DNA from: Pseudoips prasinana | Lineage: Eukaryota; Arthropoda; Insecta; Lepidoptera; Nolidae | Direction: 5' to 3' | Assembly: GCA_951640165.1 (NCBI GenBank) | Contig: OX621253.1 | Location: forward strand, 10,124,001 to 10,188,000 | DNA length: 64,000 nt | Shown here: positions 41,791 to 52,749 of the stretch, in pieces | Layout: the number at the start of each line of letters is the position of its first letter | Position numbering within the stretch: position 1 is the stretch's first letter | The notes under the pieces: model-generated | Databases searched by the model: none | Told to the model about the DNA's origin: nothing | The model's input: only the letters and a program-made list of their open reading frames with translations | Program-made: the position numbers and the translations under genes

Positions 41791-42485
41791 TAAAGATTCA
41801 AATACAAAGTGAGGGCTTTGTGTTTTAAAAAATTAAAAGAGGTTTAGCTATTCGCGGGCCTCACACGTAGAGGCTATCAGAATATCAGCGCTGTCACAAT
41901 ATTGCTGCAGGCAATGCCTTTACATCTATACTTAACTGAATACTTTATATCATAGACTTTCTCAATATGTATTTTTTGTTACTGTATCAGTTCACTGTTT
42001 GGTGCTTCCTAGTAATAACAACTTTTTCTTTAATTCGTTCAAATAGCTGAAATCTCGCGTCTACTATACAATTGTAACATTTAACACTCACTAAACCAAA
42101 CAAGGCTGACAGATAAAAGAATAAAATATACAACGCGCCCAACCAAAACGATAAGTTGTAATGGTCTCAAAAAAAAAGATACCATTCCAATGAATTCTGT
42201 TATTTGAAGAGTATACTTGCTTACTTTTTTTTTCATTTGGGACACAAATCGAGGAATACGAAACGTATATGATTACAAAGAAGATAAATTACGTAATAGA
42301 ACAAAAGAAACGCAGATTGAATCAGTCTGAGCTTGGCTAGAGTAATTTAATTTTGACTACGGGTAGATAGAATATAGACGGGTGTTATTTTGAATCCTGA
42401 TCATTATTTTTTTACTTCGCAGACGGATGTGGAGGTGTAACGTAAAGATAGATATAATATTAATTTTGCGGTTTATTATATTGAC
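41791..42485. other. unique stretch, nothing recognised
   Basis: No motif, repeat or frame of interest. Confidence 0.4.
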
Positions 42486-42489
42486 GGAC

Positions 42490-42562
42490 CTACTTGTTGG
42501 TCTAGTGGTTAATAAACCTGACTTAAAGCAAAGGTCGTGGGTACGATCCCCACCGAGGACAA
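42490..42562 (+). mobile_element. tRNA-like SINE head (different family)
   Basis: TTGGTCTAGTGGTTAATAAA is an A-box-like start and GTGGGTACGATCCCC a B box, followed by CACCGAGGACAAATAA. The spacing between boxes is right for a tRNA-derived pol III promoter. It is immediately followed by a family A SINE in the opposite orientation. Confidence 0.65.
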
Positions 42563-42563
42563 A

Positions 42564-42810
42564 TAATAATATAATATCTAGGGACAATGTCACACAGATC
42601 ATCCTAGCCCCAAACTAAGCAAAGCTTGTACTACGGGTACCAGGAGACGATATACATACTTATATAGATAGATAAATACATAGAAAACATCCATGACTCA
42701 GAAACAAATGTTCGTGCTCATGACACAAATATTTGCACTTACCGGGAATCGAACCCAGGACCACCAGCTTCGTAGGCAGGAGCACTACCAACTAGGCTAC
42801 GGTGACCGTC
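42564..42810 (-). mobile_element. tRNA-headed SINE (family A), full length
   Basis: Reversed, the head GACGGTCACCGTAGCCTAGT and B box GGGTTCGATTCCC are intact, and the tail ends TGTCCCTAGATATTATATTA. The central AAATACTT segment is shorter than in the copy at 43862. Confidence 0.9.
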
Positions 42811-42863
42811 GTTTGTGTGATGAGCACGATTATTTGTTCTGTGTATGGGTGTAATTTATCTAT

Positions 42864-43043
42864 AACTAGCTGTGCCCCGCGGTTTTACCCACGTTATATT
42901 TTATACATTAAGCCTATGTGTTAAACCAGGGTGTCAGTTAACTCCATAGCAATATTTATTAAAATAGCTCCAGCCGTTTAGACGTGAAGAAGTAACGAAA
43001 ATACACACTCACAAACTTTCGCCTTTATAATATTAGTGTGATA
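42864..43043 (+). mobile_element. short retroposon (ACTAGCTGTGCCC family)
   Basis: ACTAGCTGTGCCCCGCGGTT at the start, AATAGCTCCAGCCGTTTAGA in the middle and TTCGCCTTTATAATATTAGT, GTGATAA at the end. It is close to the copies at 27394 and 60598. Confidence 0.8.
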
Positions 43044-43055
43044 AGTACGTATTTA

Positions 43056-43145
43056 GAACTAGTTGTGCCCGCGCCTTTGTCTGCACATTTTGTAATGACA
43101 GATGATCAGAATATCTCTAATATTTTTTCTCTTGTCGCAAACGTA
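43056..43145 (+). mobile_element. short retroposon (ACTAGCTGTGCCC-type), 5' end only
   Basis: AACTAGTTGTGCCCGCGCCT then TTGTCTGCACATTTTGTAAT; the remainder is unrelated. It follows the previous copy by a few bases. Confidence 0.55.
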
Positions 43146-43170
43146 TAATTAATCACAAAAATTACCATTA

Positions 43171-43312
43171 CAGGCGTAAGATGCCCACAGCTGGACAAAG
43201 ACCTAGTCAAAGACCGTCGCGGGAAGCCGCTGGATGCGAATAGCGCAGGACCGTTGATTGTCGAGATCTTTGGGGGAGGCCTTTGTCCAGCAGTGGTTTC
43301 GGTTGATATTTC
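43171..43312 (+). mobile_element. two LINE 3' ends joined head to head
   Basis: Positions 43171-43210 are a reversed tail (GGCGTAAGATGCCCACAGCT, GGACAAAGACC). At 43211 the sequence switches to a forward end (GTCGCGGGAAGCCGCTGGAT, GAGATCTTTGGGGGAGGCCT, TTGTCCAGCAGTGG). Because both pieces include the same 3' region, simple twin-priming does not explain the join; two insertions or a template switch would. Confidence 0.75.
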
Positions 43313-43860
43313 AACTACCTAAAATGTTAACGTTTCACCTTAAACAGTTCAAAACTATATATCCTTTTTAACTGCATGCGTTATATGACTGACGTGAGAA
43401 TAATTCTAATTACAACGCCGACCAAGGTAATCGTACAATCTAAGCTGATTAACATCTAGAACTGCAATTAATGTTTCTCTGTTTGTAAAGCGCACTCTCC
43501 TCTATTATATGAGAACAATAAATCTTATTTCCTAAATTGCTGTATTACTTTCATAATTTTTACTAACACTGTATTTAATATTACTCTATTTAATATTAAC
43601 ACTGTAGTATAACCAGTGTTATAATATAGTGTTATTATTACTATTCCCGATTATTATGGTTCATCTAAGGCTGAACAAAATGATAAAGTCTGAAAACTAA
43701 CATAAGGCCGATTAAGAGGTCAGTAGTCAACGTATGTACCATAGCTTATAGACGCCTGCAACACACGGGAGGATTTTTATTATCAATTTCACATCTGGTT
43801 TGGTTTTAAAAAGCATACAGCCAACTTCAACTTGTCTTTCTTAAAATCGAATTTATATAA
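43313..43860. other. AT-rich stretch, nothing recognised
   Basis: Repeated TTAATATTA and ACACTGTA motifs at 43570-43640 form weak palindromes. No gene. Confidence 0.4.
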
Positions 43861-43861
43861 T

Positions 43862-44110
43862 AATAATATATAGGGACAATGTCACACAGATCATCCTAGC
43901 CCCAAACTAAGCGAAGCTTGTACTATGGGTACCAGGCGACGATATACATACTTATATAGATAGAAAAATACTTAAATACATAGAAAACATCCTTGACTCA
44001 GGAACAAATATTCATGCTCATGACACAAATATTTGCACTTACCGGGATTCGAACCCAGGACCACCAGCTTCGTAGGCAGGAGCACTACCAACTAGGCTAC
44101 GGTGACCGTC
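43862..44110 (-). mobile_element. tRNA-headed SINE (family A), full length
   Basis: Same boxes and boundaries as at 42564; GATGTTTTCTATGTATTTAA in the central region is complete. This copy and the one at 42564 are only 1.3 kb apart and point the same way. Confidence 0.9.
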
Positions 44111-44179
44111 ATATAAATGTATAGAGAGAGGACCATACCATAAGACTTCTCTATCTAACTTAAAAAGTCGTAAATAAAG

Positions 44180-44490
44180 TCATCCTGGTCGAATTTCGTC
44201 TCAATGGAGACTAGCCAACTGCACGGGACATATTATAATGCACATGAGTGTGGACAAACACAAGGGCATTTTCTAATCCTTCACTTTTATGATCCGATGT
44301 GAGGACTAGCGGCACAATCCGACAGATGCCAGGCATAGAACCGACGGCTTTAGGTGCTCTCCGAGGCACAGGGGTATAGAGCAGCTAATACCGCCAACTA
44401 TCCAGACTTCGGAAATTATCTTTACATAAAAATCCCAAAAATTATTTTTGACCATCACGTGATTTCAACTCAGGATTTCATCTGGAACTG
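44180..44490 (-). mobile_element. SINE (family D), lacking most of the head
   Basis: GTCATCCTGGTCGAATTTCG, TCTCAATGGAGACTAGCCAA, GATCCGATGTGAGGACTAGC and GGTGCTCTCCGAGGCACAGG follow the reference copy at 29345. The B-box area is degraded to TTTCAACTCAGGATTTCATC. Confidence 0.8.
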
Positions 44491-44819
44491 GAACAATCTC
44501 TCAACCCGATACCGACCAGCAAAGCAGTCAAGACCAAAACTAACATAAAATCGAATAGATAACCTTCATATTTTAAAGTCGGTTCAATACAGAATAAAAT
44601 CAGAGAGACCATCACAAAAGCACTCTATCGGCAAAAAGTGTTAACATTAACATCGGAGAAATTAAGAACACCTATTTAAAGACTGAAAAACAATTTTTGC
44701 TTATTATGCACTGATGCGACTCCCAATATTGTACGATATCTATGAAATATGTATAAAAATATATTCAGATATCTATCTGATGACATAATCTATTGGCAGC
44801 AGACTAAACATCCATTTTG

Positions 44820-45480
44820 CTCGTTTTGTACACCTCTGAGCAATGATCAGACGCTCAAAATTATAGCCTTTGCGCCGATGACAGCTACGACGTTAATGTG
44901 GAAGGAATAATGATGTGGACTAAAAGTTGAATAGTTCCCACTGTATCAGTGTTTAAACCAGTATATCTTCAGTCGATGAAATACAGCTGCAGCTATAAAG
45001 TTGAATGAAGGCTTATAGCAATCAAGAGACTAACGAATAATATACAAGTCAGCCGCAAATATTGAAAAGATGAGCGAGAATGCTTGTTACGGGCACGTAG
45101 CTTCTATTTTGAGTTATGGTTTGAGTCTGTGGGGCAACTCAACGAACATAAAAAAAGCTTTTATTACACAAAATAAATGTATTCTATCGCTTTCTGGTCT
45201 ATGTCCATGGCAATTTGTAAAGCGATCTTTCGGAAGTACAAAATTATGACATTACTAGTCTATGATTGGTTTAAGAAAATCCTGAACTGTTCCAAGAATT
45301 ATAACCTAGAAATAGTCGTAATTCGAACAGATTAGTTTTGCCTGTGATTCCTAGGACACCTTTCTACAAGAAGTAGCTACGTGATGTGTGGACGTATATT
45401 TAATGAGTTGCCTGTGGATATTAAGGAAGTTTATGGAACTACCATTTCGGAAATTAAAAAAAAATACTCATAATATGGTT
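44820..45480 (+). pseudogene. decayed LINE reverse transcriptase (Jockey/CR1-like)
   Basis: CADD at 44871-44882 (SLCADDSYDVNV context) is a variant of the RT catalytic [FY]xDD motif. From 45070 the frame reads YGHVASILSYGLSLWGNSTN then KKAFITQNKCILSLSGLCPW, the conserved block after the RT domain in Jockey/CR1-group LINEs. A frameshift follows, after which CKAIFRKYKIMTLLVYDWFK and later GRIFNELPVDIKEVYGTTIS can be read. Several stops and shifts make it clearly non-functional. Confidence 0.75.
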
Positions 45481-45484
45481 GTTG

Positions 45485-45990
45485 GAAAGAACATTTTACA
45501 CAGTAGCAGACTTTTTAATATGACCAAACATAGAAATTCATAATAAAATTGCATGTCACCATGTATATGACTACCAGATGTGAAACTGTTTCAATATTTA
45601 AGACCTCAATTGTTTGTACCCACGTTTATGACAAATAATTAAATGTCTATCTGTCTATCTAATGGCAACTGAATGCCGCAACAGCCACTTGGAGGGAAAT
45701 CTAAAAAGAGAAGGATTAACTGTGTCGAAGTGGATTTGAAGGTTATAGAAAAGTTGCAACTGAATGAGGAAAACGATGATTCGTTGCGAGTGGCATAAAA
45801 TAGGAGAACTGGCTTTTCTATACATATAAAGCCCGCACCCATCGCGGGGGACATTATGAGTACGCAATTTACGGACACAGAGCACACCTTAACTCAGAAC
45901 AGCCATTTAAGGACGCATTTATGGTCGAAGCCGAAACACGTGGTCACAGATGCAGTAGCGACGCGATACATAAACCGCTGGGCCACACGT
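45485..45990. other. unique stretch, nothing recognised
   Basis: Overlapping minus-strand frames of 76 and 82 codons (45639-45887) in two registers carry no motif. A short TCTATCTGTCTATCTA run lies at about 45645. Confidence 0.4.
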
Positions 45991-45994
45991 GCAG

Positions 45995-46011
45995 TCTCTC
46001 TCTCTCTCTCT
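45995..46011. repeat. (TC)n microsatellite
   Basis: Eight uninterrupted TC units. Confidence 0.9.
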
Positions 46012-46014
46012 AAT

Positions 46015-46233
46015 TTAAGTGTTGTGCACTTGTCGGTGTAGCAGTTTCCAGTCTTCTGTATCGTAAGCCTTCTGCTTGACTTCCTTGTAAGCCTCCAATT
46101 TCACAACTTCCTTCACCTGGTCCATATATTTACGTCTCGGTCTGCCTCTCTTTCTTCTTGCCTCGATTTTGCCTTCTATGATGTTGGTGGTCGTGTCGAA
46201 TTAAATGTCCAATCATTTTTCCTCGTCTACTCT
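46015..46233 (-). pseudogene. LINE (RTE/CR1-type) ORF2 C-terminus, frameshifted
   Basis: In reverse it reads MIGHLIRHD, then after a one-nucleotide shift TTNIIEGKIEARRKRGRPRR, KYMDQVKEVVKLEAYKEVKQ and KAYDTEDWKLLHRQVHNT with a stop at 46015. The IGH..RHD, GKIEG-type and GRPRxxYxDQ blocks followed by a W near the end are the usual finish of this kind of LINE. Confidence 0.8.
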
Positions 46234-46239
46234 CTATAC

Positions 46240-47015
46240 ACGTGCAGTATATAACCGTAATGTTAAGAAAAGCCCCGAAGAAGCCATTGACAGTAATATC
46301 GATTTAGATTGAAACGTTGCAGTATTGCTACAACAATCACAAACACGACGTCATCTAATACCATATTAACCCATTTCCCTACAAAAGTTCCGAAATACAA
46401 CAAACATTGTGTATGAAATGTTTGAATAGAGCGCCATAGAAAATTATTGCCTATTACCTACTTTTGCTTGTTTAACACCTATGCTTTCAATATTAACTAT
46501 AAATATTTCTTCACTAAATACGCCTCAAAGGTTCTTTTCATAAACAAAGGCTTCGTTAGGTGTAAGGGCGATAATAATCTTTTAATTAGCATCGAGTTTA
46601 CTTCACCGGTGTGTGAGTATTGCTCAAAGTCGTAGAATCTAATGGCGCCCGCGCATCGTAGGGTCAAGGTTATGCTAGCATTCACATTATTATTATGTTT
46701 CATATTACGTGTACAATTGACTATTAATCAAATGTTATTATAGAAATTAAACATACAAGAATAGACAAATTGAAAATCACGTTTCGTTACAAACATGTAA
46801 ACAATTCTAGTTATTTGTTTGGTTCGTTGTATTTTATTCAAAAGTCATCATTTATGGCTGGGTTAAAGTTTTTTTTAGTTGTCACTAAACAAACTTTTAG
46901 TGTTAATGCATTTATTTTAACCTTAACCCGTCAAATGAGGGTGTGTCAAAACTAGCGAAGTAACATGTGGCAAATGCCCATGTTTTACTATTATGACTGG
47001 TTGATTGCCGAGTAA
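46240..47015. other. unique stretch, nothing recognised
   Basis: Overlapping frames on both strands at 46447-46955; no family match. Confidence 0.4.
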
Positions 47016-47017
47016 TA

Positions 47018-47228
47018 ATAAAATACACGGCCATCTGATCCCAAACCAGATAACTGATATATTACATATACTACTTTCTATTGTAAATACATACTTATAT
47101 AGATAATTACACTCAAACTCAGAACTAACAGTTATCTTCATTTACACAAATATCTGTCCTGAGTGGGAATGGAACCCACGACCTGTGGCTTGAAAGGCAG
47201 GCATTTCTCAACCACGCCGACCAGCCCA
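47018..47228 (-). mobile_element. tRNA-headed SINE (family B), 3' end shortened
   Basis: Reversed, GGCTGGTCGGCGTGGTTGAG gives the A-box end and GGGTTCCATTCCCACTC the B box. The 3' domain has lost the GTACTATGGAAA segment (ACCAGATAACTG follows CCCAAACC directly). Confidence 0.85.
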
Positions 47229-47229
47229 T

Positions 47230-47705
47230 CAATATATTATACGTAGTCAGGTTAAATTCTTAAGGCATATGGTAGGTACTGCCGACATCGAAAAATGTAT
47301 AGAAAATTTTATAATTGCTATACGTATTTAAAAACAACTTACAATTTAAAATTCTGTACACTTTTATGAATACTACTATATAGTACCGCATAGAAATTAA
47401 TATCTCCAGCGAGATTACTGACAGTTTAGCAAAACAAATACACAGTGCAACGGTCTAAAATAGTCTGAACTTTTGAGTTTGACTCATACAAGATGCAAAG
47501 TTGGGCGTAGGTACTTTGATCATTGAACAGATTGCTGGAGGCTGATAGTAAATCACATGGTTTAATATACCTCTACTACGGAAACACACTGTATACTTCG
47601 AACTTGCACTTGCAACTTAACAATGAGTAATCAGGCTTTTATCGAACATCCCTATGCGCGTAACTCATAAATAAATGGAAATGCAATTTGCAGATCAAAC
47701 GGATC
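47230..47705. other. unique stretch, nothing recognised
   Basis: No frame, repeat or motif of note. Confidence 0.4.
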
Positions 47706-47714
47706 GCATTATAG

Positions 47715-47790
47715 TTCAATTATCCCCCCCTTCTATAGGGAGGGTTTTGTACAGCAGTGGACGTAATTTGGCTGACATGACGATAACAGA
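47715..47790 (+). mobile_element. LINE 3' tail fragment, degraded
   Basis: TATAGGGAGGGTTTTGTACA, GCAGTGGACGTAATTTGGCT and GACATGACGATA match the GATGATG-tail end with several changes. Confidence 0.6.
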
Positions 47791-47794
47791 GGAC

Positions 47795-48325
47795 ATGTCT
47801 TTTACTATAACTACTAAGTAGACTAGAAAAAAAAGGCTAGTTAACAAAAAACTATAATTATATCATTAACTACAACAACACCACAGATCAGTCTTCTAAA
47901 TGCCAGATTAGCAAGCCAATTAAGCACGTATCATTTAAAATGCAGCTAACACAGTATACCACGTACGTAACACAATACATAACAGCAAAAAGACCTACAA
48001 AAATAACTGATACAAGTTCAAACGATCGCATGCAGGTATTACATGAAGACAATAGGTCCGTCGTGTTCTAAAACACCGTTAAATTCACGTGCGCGTGCGG
48101 CGGAGACATACTTCCTGCCTGTTACGACGAGAACTATGGAAATCCTATTTAACCTGTTCTGTTCTCGACTGTCGACCGCTAAGTTTGCAGTAATGATAGG
48201 TACTAGAAGAGCTGACTCTTAAATTACATATTCTCAGCCTTTGTTTCCTTTAAAGCTCGTTTAGTTTTATGCCCTCAGTTATAATGCGAAAAACTTAGAC
48301 CAGCGCTATACGTAGTCCGAAGTCT
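47795..48325. other. unique stretch with a small CpG-rich spot
   Basis: TCACGTGCGCGTGCGGCGGA at about 48085 stands out in CpG content and contains a CACGTG E-box. Nothing more can be said. Confidence 0.35.
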
Positions 48326-48329
48326 TATA

Positions 48330-48567
48330 ATAATAATATCCTGGGACATTTATCACACACGGTTCATGGATCCCCAAACTAAGCAGAGCTTGTACTATGG
48401 AAACCAGATAACAGATATAATACATATACTACTTTTCTTTTGTAAATACATACTTATATAGATTAATACACGCTCGGGTCAAACAGACCTGTTCATGCAT
48501 ACAAATATCTGTCCTGGGTGGGAATCAAACCCACGACCTGCGGCGTGAAATGCAAGCATCTACCAAC
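48330..48567 (-). mobile_element. tRNA-headed SINE (family B), left arm of an inverted pair
   Basis: Same family as 20205-20486, reversed: GGGTTTGATTCCCACCC is the B box and CCATAGTACAAGCTCTGCTT lies in the 3' domain. The head ends in a degraded GATGCTTGCATTTCACGCC. Confidence 0.85.
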
Positions 48568-48831
48568 GTTTGATTTTCACCCAGGATATATATTTGTATG
48601 CATGAACAATGTCTGTTTGTCCTGAGTCTGTGTAATTATCTATATAAGTATGTATTTACAAAAGAAAAGTAATATATGTAGTATATACTGATATACTACA
48701 TATTTTAATTATCTTTTGTGCACTATGGAAACCAGATAACTGTATCTGGTTTCCATAGTGCATGCTCTGCTTAGTTTGGGGTCAGATGGTCATGTGTTAA
48801 TAATGCTCCAGGGTATTATTATTATAGTTAA
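48568..48831 (+). mobile_element. tRNA-headed SINE (family B), right arm of an inverted pair
   Basis: It runs from a B-box remnant (GTTTGATTTTCACCC) through the central GTCTGTTTGTCCTGAGTCTG domain to CATGCTCTGCTTAGTTTGGG and TAATAATGCTCCAGGGTATT. Within it, 48719-48738 and 48743-48762 form a perfect 20-bp hairpin (TGCACTATGGAAACCAGATA). Together with 48330-48567 it makes a ~500-bp near-palindrome. Confidence 0.85.
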
Positions 48832-48839
48832 ACAAAAGA

Positions 48840-49595
48840 TCGCACCAAACACAATCTTCAACACATCCTCACACAATCACAAAGGTACAATCCAAAGCAT
48901 CCATTACGTTACCCTGAGAAAGTGCCCACCATGCTATTGTAATGCCGGCAACTAATCACATGAATGACCTGTTAATAATACTATTAAGGCTTCGTTTACA
49001 CCATCGGCGTTTCTTCCGCGTGACCTATACAACTACCCACGTAAAGTATTTATAGAAGTATACTTTGATGTTATTATTTCCTATTTATTGCGTCTTTATG
49101 CATTTCGAATAATAAACATACATTTTTTTAAATTTATATACAACATGTAACTTAATTAACGCACATCCTGAAAATAGTTTGTTCAGAATCGTTTACTGAA
49201 TCGATTTATATCATTTTTAATATCGGTAGTTTTTTATTCCACAATAATTAAAACTACGGAAATGATTGTCATATTAAGTAGTAAGTCAAAGTAATAAGAC
49301 ATTAAAATCGCAGTTTTATTTGTATTCATATAAATTCAATCATTCAATACAAAATAAACAAAAATAAACTTTATTCCAAGAAACTTATTTCGTAAATAAC
49401 AAATCATATACATGTTAAATAAAAAATTCAGTGTATGTATTATGATTACAACATATAATTACATTATATGATTACATATGATTACATTATGATTGAGTAA
49501 AATTTTGACTCTTGTCGTATACTTATAAAACATTCACATAAACCTTACATATTTCCATACAATATTTTATCCCCTATTCCCTATTGTTCTATTAA
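48840..49595. other. AT-rich stretch, nothing recognised
   Basis: A short run of TGATTACA/ATTACATATG repeats lies at 49440-49495. No gene. Confidence 0.4.
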
Positions 49596-49619
49596 ACCAT
49601 TTTTACTTAAAACTTTGAA

Positions 49620-49905
49620 TATCATATGTATTTATATCGAAACAACAGCACAAAAAATAAGTTTCAAGCTTCTAGAACTAAACTAAAAATGACGATACTT
49701 CCATACAACTTTACATGCCCCCTCTTTCAACCCCTTACAACCCTTTTTTCGCATTTCAAAGTAGCTTATGTCCTTTCTCAGGCTCTAGTCTATCTGTGTA
49801 CAAGATTTAATTTAAATCGCTTTAGTAGTTTAGGCGTGAAAGCGCGACAGACAGACAAACAGAGTTACTTTCGCATTTATAATATCAGTAAGGATCAGTT
49901 ACCCG
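49620..49905 (+). mobile_element. degraded short retroposon
   Basis: AGTTTAGGCGTGAAAGCGCG, a (ACAG)n run and TTTCGCATTTATAATATCAG match the 3' side of the retroposons seen at 29729 and 42864. The upstream part is too eroded to place. Confidence 0.5.
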
Positions 49906-49974
49906 TTACAGGTTTCACAATGTGATAAATATTTATAACAGAATATTCTTGAAAGAACATATATATATTATAGA

Positions 49975-50080
49975 CAATGCCCGCACTAGGGAATCTAATC
50001 CCTGTGTCGCGGGGTACTTTACAAACATATAATAGACGGACACAAATAACATCCAGACTCAGAACAACTATTTATAGGTT
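49975..50080 (-). mobile_element. tRNA-headed SINE (family C), 3' half
   Basis: Reversed, it reads TCTGAGTCTGGATGTTATTT, GTGTCCGTCTATTATATGTT and CCCCGCGACACAGGGATTAG, ending CCTAGTGCGGGC. The head is absent. Confidence 0.8.
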
Positions 50081-50084
50081 TTTT

Positions 50085-50905
50085 ACTATAACTATAACTA
50101 TTTATCGGTTTATTTACCACGCTATAGAGTATAATTGACCTGAATTTGTAAAAAAACGACGAAGTAAATTATTAATCACTGAGTTATACGGGATTTTGAT
50201 TAAGAATCATTCTCTTCCTCTTGCATAGAAAGTAACTCAGCTCTGAATCAATTTTATAATAATTGTCTATTGTTTGGCATGTTGTCCATGGCGGTGGTCT
50301 GGTATATTATTATTAATGGCAAAGTAGATTAAATCGCTTTCTTTAAAAGAGCATCCAAATAAAAAACCTAACCTTTGCCTATCTGTGTACCCATAGCTTA
50401 CTTTTGTATCACCACAATAGGTTTATCTTTGAACTAGATGCGCACTTTGAAGAGGTTTTAGAAACCATTATTTTAAGTTTACTTATCTGGACAGTAAGTT
50501 GTGTTTCTATCGAAATGAAAGTCGTAAGCCTTGTGTGTACCATAAATAAGAGCTTGGTAGTGGATCTATATTTATTGCAATGTGATTTTCTTTTTAAAAC
50601 ATCAATTAGTAGTAGCTCGAAGTCAGGACGTTGGAGGTACCTATGAGAACATGCAGAGCCAACGGTTTTGTACCATCACATTGTGATCGATTTACTTCGT
50701 TGAAGAAGATTGAACTATAGATTTAGTAATTTTGAACCTTCAACTATTTGAATCACGATAAGCGGCGAATATTTATATTATTTATATATTTATTTGGTTC
50801 AACGTTAATCTTGAAAAATAACAAAACAATCTAAATGACTCGTTACTTCTAGGTTTAGGCTCTTTACATATTATATTATACTATATTTTATTTTTTATGT
50901 GTAAA
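50085..50905. other. unique stretch, nothing recognised
   Basis: An 80-codon plus-strand frame at 50404-50646 shows no motif. Confidence 0.4.
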
Positions 50906-50911
50906 TGAACT

Positions 50912-51135
50912 TACCTTAAATAACTATTGATCACTATCCGAAACAGTCCTAATGAATCGTGGTGGATGTCAGCCTTGTCACTGCATTTATTATATAATTT
51001 TGTCATTCGGCAGAGGTGAGTTTGAACCAAGTATTGTTCTACGTAGTGGAGGAGCCGAGGGAGTTTCCCTGGAATATGGAACGGAACTCTAAATCGTATA
51101 CTTTGTAACGACTCAGGCCAATCAATTTTATTTCT
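50912..51135 (-). pseudogene. probable LINE ORF2 C-terminus
   Basis: The minus-strand frame reads NKIDWPESLQSIRFRVPFHI, then PGKLPRLLHYVEQYLVQTHL, CRMTKLYNKCSDKADIHHDS and LGLFRIVINSYLR. The succession F-H-x-P, C-R-M-x-x-L-Y-N, D-I-x-H-D-S-L-x-x-F-R is what I expect at the end of Jockey/R1/CR1-type LINE proteins. The segment is bounded by very good splice-like signals on the same strand (a pyrimidine-rich TTTATTTAATTTGTTTAG in front, AAGGTAAGT at 50909-50917), so an exon of a host gene is the alternative reading. Confidence 0.5.
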
Positions 51136-51144
51136 AAACAAATT

Positions 51145-51900
51145 AAATAAAAATACTAAATCAGATCAGAATAAAAATACTACATCCCTCCTCTTAAATA
51201 GTTCCATCATCTTGAAATAACCCAACCTGGTTTTATATTCTACATTATTCCCCCCAAATCAATTCCTCCAGAATTAGGCGATAGCGGTAATAATGATCGG
51301 TAATAACGAACGGAATGGTATTTCTGTTTGCGGAGCCACTTGCATTATAAGATAATAAGCAAAAATCAACTAGGACGACCATAGTGGCGTTCATCTGTAG
51401 ATTCTCAAGCTTTCTCAGTATCACCGTTAATTCTTCAAGATTGTCGGATACTTTTTAATTGATAGCATTTCATCGCATATAACAATCAGTCGTCACTAAT
51501 GGCTGCGCAAATCATAAGGTTTCGCGTCGCAATCTTTCGCACGATCGGCCCAGTTCACTCGTCGAAACAAAAAGTTTCACCAAAATTGGTAACATCTTGA
51601 TTCAATTCAAATTCTCAACAATTATTATCTAGTTTTGCGAACATTTCATTGAATTCTGTAGTTACGGTTCAATTAGTTTGATGTTTATCGTAATGATATC
51701 TTTTTCTATTTGACTTTCACGTTTCGGTAATGGTCTTCTGATGTAATGTTCTCAGTATGTTAGAGCTTCGCATTCAAATTAGCTTTATTCCGTTTTGCAC
51801 AAGAAAGAATGTATAATAATGTTTCATTATTTAGCAATGTGCTCTGTGGTTGGCGAAGTTACTAAATCGAATAACCTATTTATACAATTTACTTACTTTA
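51145..51900. other. unique stretch, nothing recognised
   Basis: No repeat family or long frame. Confidence 0.4.
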
Positions 51901-51902
51901 TC

Positions 51903-52110
51903 TTATAGCATGGTTACCCTAGTGTCAGAGTTGCTTAAGCCACCCATTGGTCATCTGACACGTCTTAACGACTGTTGCCTAATGGCTTTATCCGGGACCG
52001 ACAGCTTAAAGTGCCATCCGAAGCACGAAGAGAAGACGAAGAGAGAGAAATGAAGCCACTGACGGCCACCTATCTATGGACTGACCGCAAGCCTAGTTGC
52101 TTAACGAGTA
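51903..52110 (-). mobile_element. 5S rRNA-derived SINE, nearly complete
   Basis: Reversed, GTTAAGCAACTAGGCTTGCG, GTCAGTCCATAGATAGGTGG and CCGTCAGTGGCTTCATTTCT give the head. ACTTTAAGCTGTCGGTCCCG is the body, and CAACTCTGACACTAGGGTAA with CCATGCTATAA the tail, followed by GATAAAGTAAGTAAA. Confidence 0.8.
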
Positions 52111-52133
52111 ATCTATGGGCATAAATAACATTA

Positions 52134-52346
52134 TTGAAGTAAAACTTCTTTACGCCGAGCCCGCTTCACTTGGGGATTCGCTGATGAATGTGTGACGAGA
52201 GCGTTACGGATCGAGCGAAAACGGAAGCTGAGAGGGAGCGATAACGATTCGTATGTTACTGTAGAGGCAAGAGAGTGAGGTTCGAGCACACATTTTCTTT
52301 CTCTCATAACCAGTTACGTTTCGTATTTTCCTAAGTTTTACTTCAA
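52134..52346. mobile_element. small MITE with 14-bp inverted ends
   Basis: TTGAAGTAAAACTT at 52134-52147 is mirrored exactly at 52333-52346. The interior is GC-richer (GGATCGAGCGAAAACGGAAG). I recall similar GAAGTAAAACTT-ended elements in lepidopteran DNA, without being able to name a superfamily. A 76-codon minus-strand frame here is incidental. Confidence 0.6.
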
Positions 52347-52349
52347 TCG

Positions 52350-52748
52350 CATGGTCTGAAGTACACGCGTTTTTTTTTATCCACACAACAAATTCCACTA
52401 CAAGCAGTTGGTAGGAATACCTTAGAATACACAAGGCTGATATTAAAATGTTATATTATCATCTGCGAATAAAGTGGCACGGCAGGTGGTTTAACTACAA
52501 AAAGAGTTAATGACGAAACAGGTGCATCTATTTTTGGCTCTAAACTAACTGACATAAGGTGCCACATATTTTAATTTCATAGTCATTTCATTTTAGGGCT
52601 TAAAGCTTATGATATAAGGATTAAGTTGACACATATTTTCAACAGTATAGTCATTATATAAAGGTCAATGAAAGAACTCAATTGAAAACATCGCAAAAAC
52701 ATATTCTGTTATTGTATTTTTAAATAACTTGGTCATTATTTAACATCT
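52350..52748. other. AT-rich stretch, nothing recognised
   Basis: No features of note. Confidence 0.35.
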
Positions 52749-52749
52749 T

